Below, one piece after another: positions 22,455 to 32,807 of a DNA stretch of 64,000 nt (positions are counted from its first letter, which is position 1; each line of letters begins with the position of its first letter). The translations under genes and the position numbers were made by a program. Below the pieces are notes generated by a model. It saw only the letters and a program-made list of their open reading frames with translations. It had not been told where the DNA came from and did no database searches. The stretch is taken from contig JXTB01000423.1 of the NCBI GenBank assembly GCA_002914805.1, positions 1 to 64,000 of the forward strand, written 5' to 3'. This DNA comes from Parasponia andersonii. Taxonomy: Eukaryota > Streptophyta > Magnoliopsida > Rosales > Cannabaceae.

Positions 22455-24123
22455 TGACTATATTTGGTGACTAACACGAAAATCAATATCTAACCGCTTT
22501 GATTTTGTCTAATTTTGTGTGACACTAGTCCGATATCGGTCTGGATTCGAATTGGTCAAGTTATATGTCTAACTTAGCTATTTTGAGCATTAGGAATTTA
22601 ACGAAGAGGTGAACTTATTAATTTGAAGCTCCATTAAGAAGTTATTTTTTTTTCCAAGTAAGTGATCAAGGGCGTTGAATTGGTTTTCGGCCCTTCAAAC
22701 GATCGTCCAGCGGCACCTTGAGAATCCAATAGCATGGTATCGCTATTCTAGTGAGGTAGAAATTCGGTTACCTCTCTTTTATGTCATTTTTAAATAAAAA
22801 CTATTTTCTATAATATATGAGAACAAACGTGATTTTTGAACTTTTAAATATCTGTGATGGAATTGAATACTATAAATTATGTATTGGATTGCTCTAAAAC
22901 TTTTCTGAGTGCAAGTTTTTTTAAGATATGTTAAAATAGGGTTGTTATACTGTCCATTTTTCTAAAAAAATTTATTAATCATTTTGTTAAAAACTAGAAC
23001 ATCATTTAAACTTAAATTACTGCATGACTATTTTTACACATCAGTTTAGAGTATACGTGTCATAGGATCACATATGAGTACTAGGTTAGCGTCATAGGGG
23101 TTTTCGGTGTAGCGCTACGGCCCCATCGATAGTGTAGAGTCTGTGAACCTGCGTAGGGTTTTGCTTTTGATTACCTCCCCATTTGGCAGGTGTAGGCAAT
23201 GCGGTTACCCTTCCAGATTTAGTAGGCGACACACGGGTATCCTCTCCGGTTATGGGCCAGGTGTCAAGCAGGCTGTATAGCATAAGTAGTGCTAACTTCC
23301 TGGTTTCTATTGAAGAGAGGTGCTAAACTCATGAGTATAGGTGGATTTATGTCGTGTGTTTGTGGACTGATTGGTTTCCAGATATTATGCTTTTTATATA
23401 TCTATATATATGTATGTGTATATAGATTATCGGTTTTGGATATTTTTATGAATATATACACATATGGTTTTGCAAAGGTATTTTGAATTAAACTAACTAT
23501 GTAGGAGCTTTCCATCACTAAAAAGTTTTTAAATTAGGTAACAGTTTCTCTACTGAGCTTTCGAGCTCACTCCTCCTATTTTCCTCAATTTCAGGTGGTG
23601 GTTCATTCAAGTTAGTTGTCTTTTTGGCTAAGTAAGTCGCTTAGCTTACGTTCACGGTCTTATTTCTACTCCTCTTCAGTTGGTCCTTATTCATTGTTCT
23701 ATTTTTTTTCATTTCTAACTGTTTAGCCAAGTTTGTTGTTGCCTGCTAAGTGAATGTATGAGAATGTATTTACTACTATTTGAGTATTTTCAAAGTTTTA
23801 AGTATTTAGAATTTCGATTAACTTTGTAAATCAATTCTTGGACTTTCCGACTCAATATTTGTTTATTTAATTAACACTAGATTTTTATTAAACTAAGTTT
23901 TTGTACAACTTAACTATGTTTTATTGAATTTTAATTGGTGTATCTTTCTTAATAAATTAAATAAAAGATGGACTCCCTTTTTCCATAGAATTTCTAATGA
24001 TTTGAGGACTAGAATAAAAAACCCAAATACTTGATTTGTTCCGAATTTTTACAAACTCTTTATTTATCTTTATTTATACTCAAAATTACTAAAAATCAAA
24101 GTTTTAAATTTTCGGTCGTGACA
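21905..24123 (+). repeat. Solo LTR of family L, 2,219 bp
   Basis: It starts TGTAATAATCTAG and ends TTTCGGTCGTGACA, with perfect flanks TGTAT (21900-21904 and 24124-24128). A GC-rich pyrimidine stretch near 21975-22150 is followed by AT-rich sequence. Several blocks match the copy at 32808, including TATGTCTAACTTA, GAGGTAGA and CGGTCGTGACA. It contains no reading frame worth calling. The very long LTR with no internal part indicates solo formation. Confidence 0.85.
22418..22446. repeat. (AT)n microsatellite
   Basis: An alternating AT run inside the family-L LTR. It is absent from the other copies at the aligned place. Confidence 0.9.
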
Positions 24124-24128
24124 TGTAT

Positions 24129-24609
24129 AAATGTTATAAAAACTAACATTCGTTGTCATGACTAGCATTTAAAGTTAATTAGAATCTTATTTCCTAACAA
24201 ATTCTAAAATAAATTATTTTTTAACAAACTTTAAATTATTTTTTTGAAGCTATCGTCACCTGCTGTAGCCTGCCACTGCTATGTACCGATCTCGATCTCT
24301 ATCCCGATTCTAGCCATGCCTCCATTCCATTGAGGTCAAAAATATTGGACAGCGATTGAACTTGTTAGGCCACTAATTTTTACCGTTTTGACAAATTTTC
24401 AATATAGGTCTAAATGTTTCAAAACCTATCAAAATGTTTGACCGGTAGTTGAAGATTTTCATCCTTGATTAAGTAAAACTCCTAAAATTACAAATAATTT
24501 ATAATTTGTCCCTTTTATCATTATATATATACTCGGCCTCAATCAAAACCATTATATTGCACTTGGTGTCATCTTTCTTCGGTGTGACAGATATCTATAC
24601 ATGTATATA

Positions 24610-24641
<32 letters not shown>

Positions 24642-25076
24642 CGAAATTCGTAGTATTTAATTAAATTTACGAATTGGTATTTGAGAGAATTATCATAGAA
24701 TATCACCAGAAGAAGCAGTACAGACAGAAAATGTGTTACACTTGAAAACCTCAGTTAATCAAAGAAACTAAAGAATATGTAGAGGCAAAAAGAAAATAAT
24801 AGGGGAAATAAACACAGAAATGAGGTGGACCTGATCGTCCAACTTAAAAATAAAAACAAAAAATAGACTTTAATATATAACAGCTTGTTGGTACACAGAA
24901 ATTAAAAGAGCAAATCAAATACAAAATTTGCAAAGGCTAATATTAGAGGAAAACAGAATTACAAGAGTCATATCGAATGACAGACGAAATTTATAAGGAC
25001 AAACTTTTAAATATATACTACATAGACGAGTAAATCTTATATGTAGAGTCCGGTGAACAATTTCAACCGGTCCTTA
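24129..25076. other. 3' flank of the CNL gene, no other gene seen
   Basis: AT-rich sequence with an AT microsatellite at about 24,601-24,640. The terminator and poly(A) site of the CNL gene must lie in its right part, but no single signal stands out. Confidence 0.6.
24601..24640. repeat. (AT)n microsatellite
   Basis: A run of AT/TA dinucleotides with one TTT interruption. Confidence 0.9.
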
Positions 25077-27953
25077 CTAAGACATGAATCTTACGCTACA
25101 TGAATAATATAAACTATATACAAGAAAAAGAACCCCAATGCTAAAAGCTAATTTTCTCCATTCCCTAACCTCCCTTCTTGCGGATAAAGCTGACTCCACA
25201 TCAGTCACATGAGACTCCCAGCTTAGTACCTGACTGTAGAGCAACATATCACAGATCATTAGTTCCTTGAGGGTAGTAATGTATCTCAACTCTTCTGGGA
25301 TTATCCTCAATTCAGGCATATTCTTAATGCATAACCTCTTGAGATTTGGCATTGCCGTTCCAAGCTCAACTCGCCACTTCGTTACATTCCTTAAAGAAAA
25401 GAGTTGAAGAGTCTCTAGCCTCGGAAATCCTTGGGCGCCACAAACCATTTCTGATCCATTGTACGAGTTATGTAATCGTATAAACCTTAAGCTTGGCAGG
25501 TTCTCCAAGATTGGCATAGGGTCGGTACTGAGGTCAGAGTCGCGCAAGGTCAATTTGGTGAGACTTGGTGGAAGAAACTCTAGGTTGTGACCGTCCGATA
25601 TTTTGCCGTCTAAGAACAATTTAGAGAGAATAACACATTCAGAAAGTGGCTGCAGATTTGGAAATACACTGGCCGAGAGAAGAGACATGTGCAAGGACTG
25701 AAGCATACTAAATCTGAAATTGGGGGTTGACAAAAGGAAAAATCTAACATCTTCATGACTTGTGAATTGTACTCCTAAGTTTTGAAGATTCCTAAGTTCA
25801 ACCTGCGTGATCTTGTTTCTGAGAAGCAACGGCCCAAATCTTATGTACTTGAGAGTCTGAATTTGTGTTGGTGTGGAAAGTATATATGTGGGCCAACGGA
25901 AACTATGAGGAAAATCTGTATTGAAAGGTAGCAGCAGATGTTTCAAACGTGCTAACCTCAGGATCTCTGCTGGTAGTACAACCTCATCATTATCACGGAG
26001 ATTAATGGTGCCCAAACTTCGCAGGTTGCCTATGGAGCAAGGCAATTTGACTCTTCCAACATTTCTCAACCCTAGGTACCTCAAGTGAATCAAGTCCCCA
26101 ATTTCTGATGGCACTTTACACTTTCGAGTTCCGCGACTAAACCTAAGCTCCAAAACTCTTAACAATTTCGAGTTCCTACCCCTTATAATATCTGAGATAG
26201 AGGGAGGACTTACATCGAAGTATATAAGAGAACGAAGATGGGGATGCATTTGTCTTCTATCTAGACTATAGCCAGGATGAACTGCAATCCTTCGGCTGCG
26301 TGTTTGATAAGTACTTGAAGAAGAACTAGCTGCCGTGATGTTCTCTTCTTGCGGTTGGATAACCTCGAAGAAGTTGTCTGCTCGTGCCTTCGACACACAA
26401 AAATCTCGCATAAGATGGTGCAGGCGACATGTCTTGACACCAACCCCTGTGTAGTCCCTTTTCACGATTTGAATCATGCACCTATCGATCAGCTCTTCCA
26501 AGTAGTCTTCAGCAATCTCTTCCATTGTCTGTCTTCTTGATGTTGGTTCTGTTATAAAGCCTTCAGCGATCCATAGTTGAATAAGTTCCTTTTTAGGTAT
26601 CTCTGAATCATCTGGGAAGTTTCCTAAATACAGAAAACATGGCTTCAAGTAGTAAGGCAAATCATGGTAGCTTAACGCCAACATGTCCTCTACTCGATGA
26701 TTGTGTTTGTTTAAGTATGAATTCACATCTCGTACCACTTTTTGCCATTCATCATAAGAACGTTTTGTTCTTAAAAGCCCTCCAAGTACAACGATGGCGA
26801 ATGGTAGTCCTCCGCACTTGTTAACCATCTCTTTTCCCATGTGCTCAAATTGAGATGAATGATAATTGCCAAAAATATCTCTTGGCATCGCTTTACGTTG
26901 TAAAAGCTCCCAACTCCCTTCAGGAGTTAAAAGCGGAGGTTCGATTGCACAATCATGCGGATTGGCATACGATGCGACTTGCTTACTACGTGTGGTGAAA
27001 ACAATTTTGCTTCCTCTTACTCCTCTTGGAAAAGCCCTTCTTAGAGAATCCCAATCGTCTATTCTCCAAATATCATCAAGAACCACAAGATACAGCTTCT
27101 CTTTCAACTCATCTTTGATCGAAACTATTAAATCACCCTCGTCCAAGGTGTTCAAAATCTCTCTTTTTCTTTTCCTTTCTTCTAGCAAATCTTCTGAATC
27201 ATTCCTTATGTGTCGAGACTGCGAGAAACCAACTTGAATCAAGATTTCAGACAAAACCTCCCTTAACACGTACTTTTGAGATATAAAAACCCAAGCACAA
27301 CGATCGAAATGGTGCTTCACATCATTATCATTGTAGACTTTCTTAGCCAGCGCGGTCTTGCCCAGTCCACCCATCCCGACAATAGGAACAACCCGGAGGC
27401 GATCATCTCTCTCCCCCGTCAGTTTAGTCTTCAAAATTGTCACAGTTTGATCAAGGCTAATGAGATCATGATTCTCCTCCTCATCGTCGCACACTGGATA
27501 TGACTTTCTTGAAATCCGTTCTTGCTCAGCCGCAGATGTAGTGGCCTCCCCAATCTCTGAACTACCCAGTTGAATTTCATACATCTCTTTGCTTTCGAAT
27601 ATGCCTTGTATCCTGATTTTGATGTCGCCTATTGGTTTTCGAAGGCTTCGAAGATGAAGAGCTTTGACGTACGAGGAGTCGAATTTTACTACGTAGGTCT
27701 CGACGACATCCTCAATATCCGAAGCCACTTCTCTTATTTCCCCCAGCCAGATACGGACTTGATCATCATGTTCATGCTTGCTACAAGCTCTTTTCAAGAA
27801 GCCCTGCATCCGCCTTAGCTCGTTCCGCAAGTACTCAACGTCGCCCCTCACGCTGGTCAATGGAGTTGCTTCGTTAATTAGTAGATCAGAGATTCTATGG
27901 ATGGCGGCCGAAACAATAGCCTCCGTCAACATTGATAAAACTGTTTCCGCCAT
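25077..27953 (-). CDS. CC-NB-ARC-LRR (CNL) disease-resistance protein, intact
   Basis: This single-exon gene of 958 codons is likely an intracellular immune receptor of the RPP13/RPM1-like kind; the pathogen it recognises is unknown. An N-terminal coiled-coil (Rx-type, residues 1-130) contains EDVVE at 81-85, the EDVID motif. NB-ARC has the P-loop GMGGLGKT (193-200), RNBS-A (216-236), kinase-2 LYLVVLDDIW (287-296), RNBS-B GSKIVFTTRS (314-323), GLPF (382-385) and RNBS-D CFLYLGNFPDD (439-449). The MHD position reads LHH (511-513), which departs from the usual M-H-D. Leucine-rich repeats run from about 595 to 905. The C-terminus ends with a hydrophobic stretch, LAFSIGVLFLVYSLYYS (935-951), unusual for this class. 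The length fits the family, and the start at MAETVLSM matches family starts and the related pseudogene. All key ATP-binding residues are present. Only this gene in the window looks functional. Confidence 0.95.
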   Translation of the reverse strand: MAETVLSMLTEAIVSAAIHRISDLLINEATPLTSVRGDVEYLRNELRRMQGFLKRACSKHEHDDQVRIWLGEIREVASDIEDVVETYVVKFDSSYVKALHLRSLRKPIGDIKIRIQGIFESKEMYEIQLGSSEIGEATTSAAEQERISRKSYPVCDDEEENHDLISLDQTVTILKTKLTGERDDRLRVVPIVGMGGLGKTALAKKVYNDNDVKHHFDRCAWVFISQKYVLREVLSEILIQVGFSQSRHIRNDSEDLLEERKRKREILNTLDEGDLIVSIKDELKEKLYLVVLDDIWRIDDWDSLRRAFPRGVRGSKIVFTTRSKQVASYANPHDCAIEPPLLTPEGSWELLQRKAMPRDIFGNYHSSQFEHMGKEMVNKCGGLPFAIVVLGGLLRTKRSYDEWQKVVRDVNSYLNKHNHRVEDMLALSYHDLPYYLKPCFLYLGNFPDDSEIPKKELIQLWIAEGFITEPTSRRQTMEEIAEDYLEELIDRCMIQIVKRDYTGVGVKTCRLHHLMRDFCVSKARADNFFEVIQPQEENITAASSSSSTYQTRSRRIAVHPGYSLDRRQMHPHLRSLIYFDVSPPSISDIIRGRNSKLLRVLELRFSRGTRKCKVPSEIGDLIHLRYLGLRNVGRVKLPCSIGNLRSLGTINLRDNDEVVLPAEILRLARLKHLLLPFNTDFPHSFRWPTYILSTPTQIQTLKYIRFGPLLLRNKITQVELRNLQNLGVQFTSHEDVRFFLLSTPNFRFSMLQSLHMSLLSASVFPNLQPLSECVILSKLFLDGKISDGHNLEFLPPSLTKLTLRDSDLSTDPMPILENLPSLRFIRLHNSYNGSEMVCGAQGFPRLETLQLFSLRNVTKWRVELGTAMPNLKRLCIKNMPELRIIPEELRYITTLKELMICDMLLYSQVLSWESHVTDVESALSARREVREWRKLAFSIGVLFLVYSLYYSCSVRFMS

Positions 27954-28540
27954 TGTTGATGAAGATACTGTACTATATCAAATTTGTGAGTACAAACTAT
28001 GATATTTCACAGTCGGTTGGTATCTTCATTTTTTTTTTTCTTTTTTTTGCCGGGGGCTTCTTTGTTTTCATTTTAGACTAGTTGTAAATAAAAATGAAGA
28101 TAAGATCTTTCTACGTAGGTCCCTCTATGTCCTGCCAATAAAAATTGATTGAGACCCGTCTTTATTAACGAGCTTTTTTATTGGTTTCAATTAACTGGCA
28201 ATGTTGTCCTGACTTAAAATTAAAATTTGAATAACAGTCAATTGATACTATTTCAACGGTTGAGAATGAGACCCATGATCACTATTTATGTGCGTCTTTC
28301 AATGCTTCATGTAATGTTGCACGCAGTCGAAATTTGACTAAAAAAACCTCTTAAAATAACTATGTAACTCAGCTAAATCGATTGTTATTGGTCTTTGACG
28401 CACTACTGAAATCAAATATTAGCTTCTTAATCTTCTTAGTTAAACACAAATCAGAGAATAAGTCAATTAAAGATTTTCTTTTTTTTGTTTGGACGTATAA
28501 AGTAACTGGATATATATATATATATAGTTGCTAATTTAAA
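27954..28540. other. Upstream region of the CNL gene
   Basis: This should contain the promoter and 5' leader for the minus-strand CNL gene. I see no clear TATA box; AT-rich runs such as TTGATATAG (about 27,975-27,985) are only weak candidates. No other gene is seen. Confidence 0.45.
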
Positions 28541-28544
28541 AATG

Positions 28545-28655
28545 TATTTTTTTTCTTTACCTATTTATAGATATTTTTTTTAGCCGTTGGATCACCATTA
28601 GTTGGTGATCCAATGGTTAAAAAAAAATACCTACTTATAAATAAAGAAAAAAAAT
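28545..28655. repeat. Foldback element (MITE-like hairpin), about 110 bp
   Basis: Left arm 28545-28598 and right arm 28602-28655 are near-perfect inverted copies (GCCGTTGGATCACCA against TGGTGATCCAATGGTTA). Part of the right arm is repeated again near 28,700-28,755. The transcript would form a strong hairpin. Confidence 0.75.
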
Positions 28656-28789
28656 ATCTATTAAATTGACAATATATATATATAAAGTATTTGTTTTAGC
28701 TAGTGATCCAACCTTAAAAAAAATATCTACCCATAAGAGTAAAGAAAAAAATACTTATATATATACGCGCGCGCTCGCGCATAGCAACT

Positions 28790-29400
28790 CCAAAGTACCA
28801 CTCACCAAGTTCCACTCACCAGCATTATAACATTTAAAATTCAACACAATACATAACTAGTCACTCAAGGACTTGGAAATTATGGTACCATGGAAAAGAA
28901 CGAGCGGAAAGGTAACATAATTAAAATCTTCCATGTTCCGTGTTAGTTCCGTGTCTTAATGACACTCCATGTCCGGCCAACGGGACTCTACTGTCCACCT
29001 ACCTTCTCATATCCTTTGACTGTCTCGTTTAGACCAATCTCATTGGATGCCTTTTGTAACTATGCTATATCTCGTATTTGTAAGACACGTCTATAATTTT
29101 CAATCCACAACTTTATTATCAGCACAATTTTGGTTTAGCAGTTTTATTTTAATATGTTATTATCATTTCGAATTGTGAAAATAAAACTGAAAAGGACATA
29201 CAAAGACGTGGTCCATTAAATATCTAAATGTACTCGGTATATTTTATCTCCTAGCGAACTTGGATATTCAGTCCATCTTATTCTACCCATGTCTCCTTAC
29301 TAATAAATTATGTACATAACCTTGTAAAGAAATCAACTAACAGAAATTTATCATCTATTATTTTTCTTAGAAGTGATAACTATTTTATTGGGTGATGTGG
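28790..29400. repeat. CNL upstream flank, duplicated at 15.5-16.2 kb
   Basis: It matches 15500-16250 as described there. It marks an old segmental duplication that carried the CNL promoter-distal flank. Confidence 0.7.
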
Positions 29401-32400
29401 TAAATATATATAAGAGACAACAATAGAAAATTATTTTGATTATTAACTTTTTTCCAAAAAATACACTGGTTTTTGATAATACCAAGATCTTTGATTTCTT
29501 GCAAATTAATACATTTATATTGATAATTGATAGTCCAAATTAGTAGCCTAACTTTTCAATTCTTATTATTATTATTATTATATTATTTTGCAAATTTGTA
29601 CCATGAACAAGTTTAAGATGCAAATATCTCATTAACTTTTTGAAAACTTTTTAAGTATTAATATATTTGAATGAAATATGTTACAATTTTTCATAGGTTA
29701 ATCACAAAAAAGTACAAATTGGGTGATTTAATTGAACTGATTTTTTTATGTTATTCTCAATCAATTTTAAGAGTTTGCCAACAAATGTAAGATATTTTTA
29801 ATTCGGATTCTATTCTTAGCGATAAACTTTGCAGTCAATTTGTACATAGTTGTTAGATATTTGAAAAAATATTTGTACATAGTTGTTAGATATTTGTAAA
29901 AATTTTGAATGAACATGTATAATCCTGCTCATAAGATCAGAATTGCAGAAAGATTAATATTTAGGATTTTTTTTAATTTCTTACCTTGCATTCAAATTTT
30001 TTATGTTTGATTTTTAAATGAAAACTTAAATATATATATAAACTTTTAAATATTTTTCAAAAAATTTTATTGGCATTTAATAAGTTTTTATTAAGATATT
30101 AAGGGGTACTACTCTCTTTCTAATATTAAAATTAATTGATTGGTAATCACTTATACAAATTTGCAAGAATTTTAAATGTTAAGAAATTAATTTGTAAAAA
30201 TGTATTAATTTACATACATTTAAAAATTATTGTATTAATTTACAGAAATTCAAAAATTATGCTATTTTTCTTTGCAGAAAAGTTAAAAATTAGAGTGTCT
30301 TTATATCATTATCCCTATAATAAAATGGGCATAGTCGTAGTAGAGTTAGACAAGAAAATATATGAAAAAAAAAACTGCATCTAATGTCTCTCAAATATAG
30401 TGGCTAAAAATTAAGAACTAATTATTGCACTTTTAGAAAAGTCTTTTTGACGGAAGAAGACATTATAAGAAGTATAATATATTTAAGGGTGTCTAGTCTA
30501 AGAACATGAACAAATAAATTTTCCCCTTAGTGCATTTGAATTTGAAGGGTTGGATTTGAAAATTTATTAATGTGATATCTTCTAGAAGGGCACACTTTTG
30601 TTGAATGTGTAGAGCTAGCTTAAATATATCATTAGGTCCACACCCCTAATGCAAGCTTTTTAATAACAATGTACTCGGAAATTACACATTTATTTTGTTA
30701 CTCTAATTTTTGTTAATATACAAAGAATATATACCAAGGGACGAACTTGAGTGAGTGATACTATAGAGACCGGAGTATTGTGAACTTGTCTTTTATTCTT
30801 CTTCGTCATACTAAAAACTGGCAGGAGTTGAAAGTAGATGTAAGACAACTCTACGAAAACAAAGTTAGTCATAAACATTAATTCGTATATTTTGCAATGT
30901 CTAGTTACTTTAATGTAATTTTCTTGTCATTGATTCTATTTTATCATTTATGTAGGTAAAATAGCAGAAAAAGAGGAGAAAATGGTAATTTGGAGCTAAA
31001 AGGGCAAAATAGTCAAAGAATTGATCAATAAAAATTAGGAAAAATTGAAATATATGTATTTGGTTGCTAATACAGTAGGTATTTTTTTTATTTATGTGTA
31101 AATAATTTTTTTTAACCGTTGAATTATCATCTAATAATGATAATGATCTAACGGTTATAATGAAATACATAAAAAGACGTGCATTATTAATATTATTTTT
31201 TTTTTTACTTTTTACTATAAAAAATATGCGTGATAATTTTTTATTGGTCAAATTTACATAGATAAAACAAATACTTTCTAAATTGGTGAATATATATATA
31301 TATATATATATGAACTTTTCTATAGTCCTCGTGTATTTTTCGAGGGACTCGGTCCCTTATGTTCAATAGCCATATGTCTTCTTATGGAATTTCTTAGTAA
31401 AAGAAGAAAAACATATTAACTTGTATAACCGATCCAACGCCACCAGCTGACAAAATGAAAAGTTCTTGGCAGGAAAAAAAGTGATCTTTTGAGGCCATTT
31501 TATTATTTTACTTTTAATTTAATATTATTAATATGAAAAAGACAAAAGCAAGGTTAGGGTGAAACAGTAAATTCAACAATGCAATGTAAGTTATTAAATC
31601 ATTTATGTAGGATTTTACATAAAGGCCATTGTAAAAACAGACTAAGACTTTGTAAGATGAGATAGAGCCAACGTAAATCACAATAAACAGAATTTTAACT
31701 CACTTTTGAGATATTTAACCTTTGAGTTTGATTTATATGATTCTTGTTTTCAATTCAGGTAACTAAGCAAGACTATTTGACAACTTGTTGTTTTGAAGTT
31801 TTACGTATAAATATACTGGGTATTTATCATTCCCATTTTAAATATTTTACATTTTTTCAAGTAATTTCAAAATCAATTAATAAACTATTACGACCATATA
31901 AGTATAATAAAACTAACCAAACAACTTGATGATGTAAGTCATGTAATAAACTATATGAAAATAAATTTCAGATACTAGCTAGTGAGAAAATTATAAATTT
32001 GATAAATGATCCAATTTTAAAAGCATATTACTGAAATTCGAGTAATAGTAAGTAAATTATAAATTGATTGAGCATTGGAAAAGATATATTTTATATTTTT
32101 AATATTACTAAAATAACTGTTTCGTAATTTAAAGATCAAAGTTCATTAAATGCGAGATTTGATATAATATTTTACTTTAATGCTATTTTCTAACACCAAG
32201 AATATCATATTCTAAATTTAGCTTAACAAATAGCATTCTATTGACAAAAAATTTTTATGCTATATGCTAATTGAAAACACTATCACAATAAAATACATTG
32301 CACTAAATATGTTCCAGTCTCAAATTAATATAGTATTCAATAGTAGGCCAACACATGGTTTCAAAAATATACACATAATAAGATGAATAGTAGGCCAATA

Positions 32401-32802
32401 CATATATAGTAGTCGAAGACATTAAGGTACATTTCTACATTAATTTGGTAAGTAAATGAACTTGGAATGGAAATATGTAACTGCACATTGGAAAATAGTT
32501 CCACATATAAATAAATCGACGTTGTCTGTATAATATAATAATAATAATAGATTAATATGTGCAGCATTAAATATATAATCCAAACTTATATGATATTTGA
32601 ACAGGTTAAGATATTGTAATTGAACCGTTAAATTGAGATTTATATCTCTAGAAGCTAATTATTATTAAAAGCAATTATCCTCTCTATATTAAGTTAAAAT
32701 ATGTTGTTTAAAACATGGATAGCTCTTGTGCTAACTATTATTTTATTCTACATTAAGTTAAAAAAAATATTGTTTAAGACGTGAATAACTCTGGTGCTAA
32801 CT
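29401..32802. other. Long AT-rich intergenic stretch, no gene seen
   Basis: No coding signal was found; open frames here are short and of biased composition. Minor features are a 31,290-31,311 AT microsatellite and a small inverted repeat at about 31,112-31,164. Confidence 0.65.
31112..31164. repeat. Small inverted repeat related to the 28.6-kb foldback
   Basis: AACCGTTGAATTATCA faces TGATCTAACGGTTAT around a short loop. The arm core AACCGTTG(G/A)AT resembles the arm of the hairpin at 28545. Confidence 0.55.
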
Positions 32803-32807
32803 ATTAT

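Noticed and set aside
26866-27237. A 123-codon open frame on the plus strand
   Set aside because: It lies antisense to the NB-ARC region of the intact CNL gene and reflects that gene's codon pattern; no independent similarity is seen.
30136-31251. Open frames of 80-113 codons on both strands
   Set aside because: They are rich in Lys, Ile, Asn and Phe, as expected from AT-rich non-coding DNA, and have no motif.
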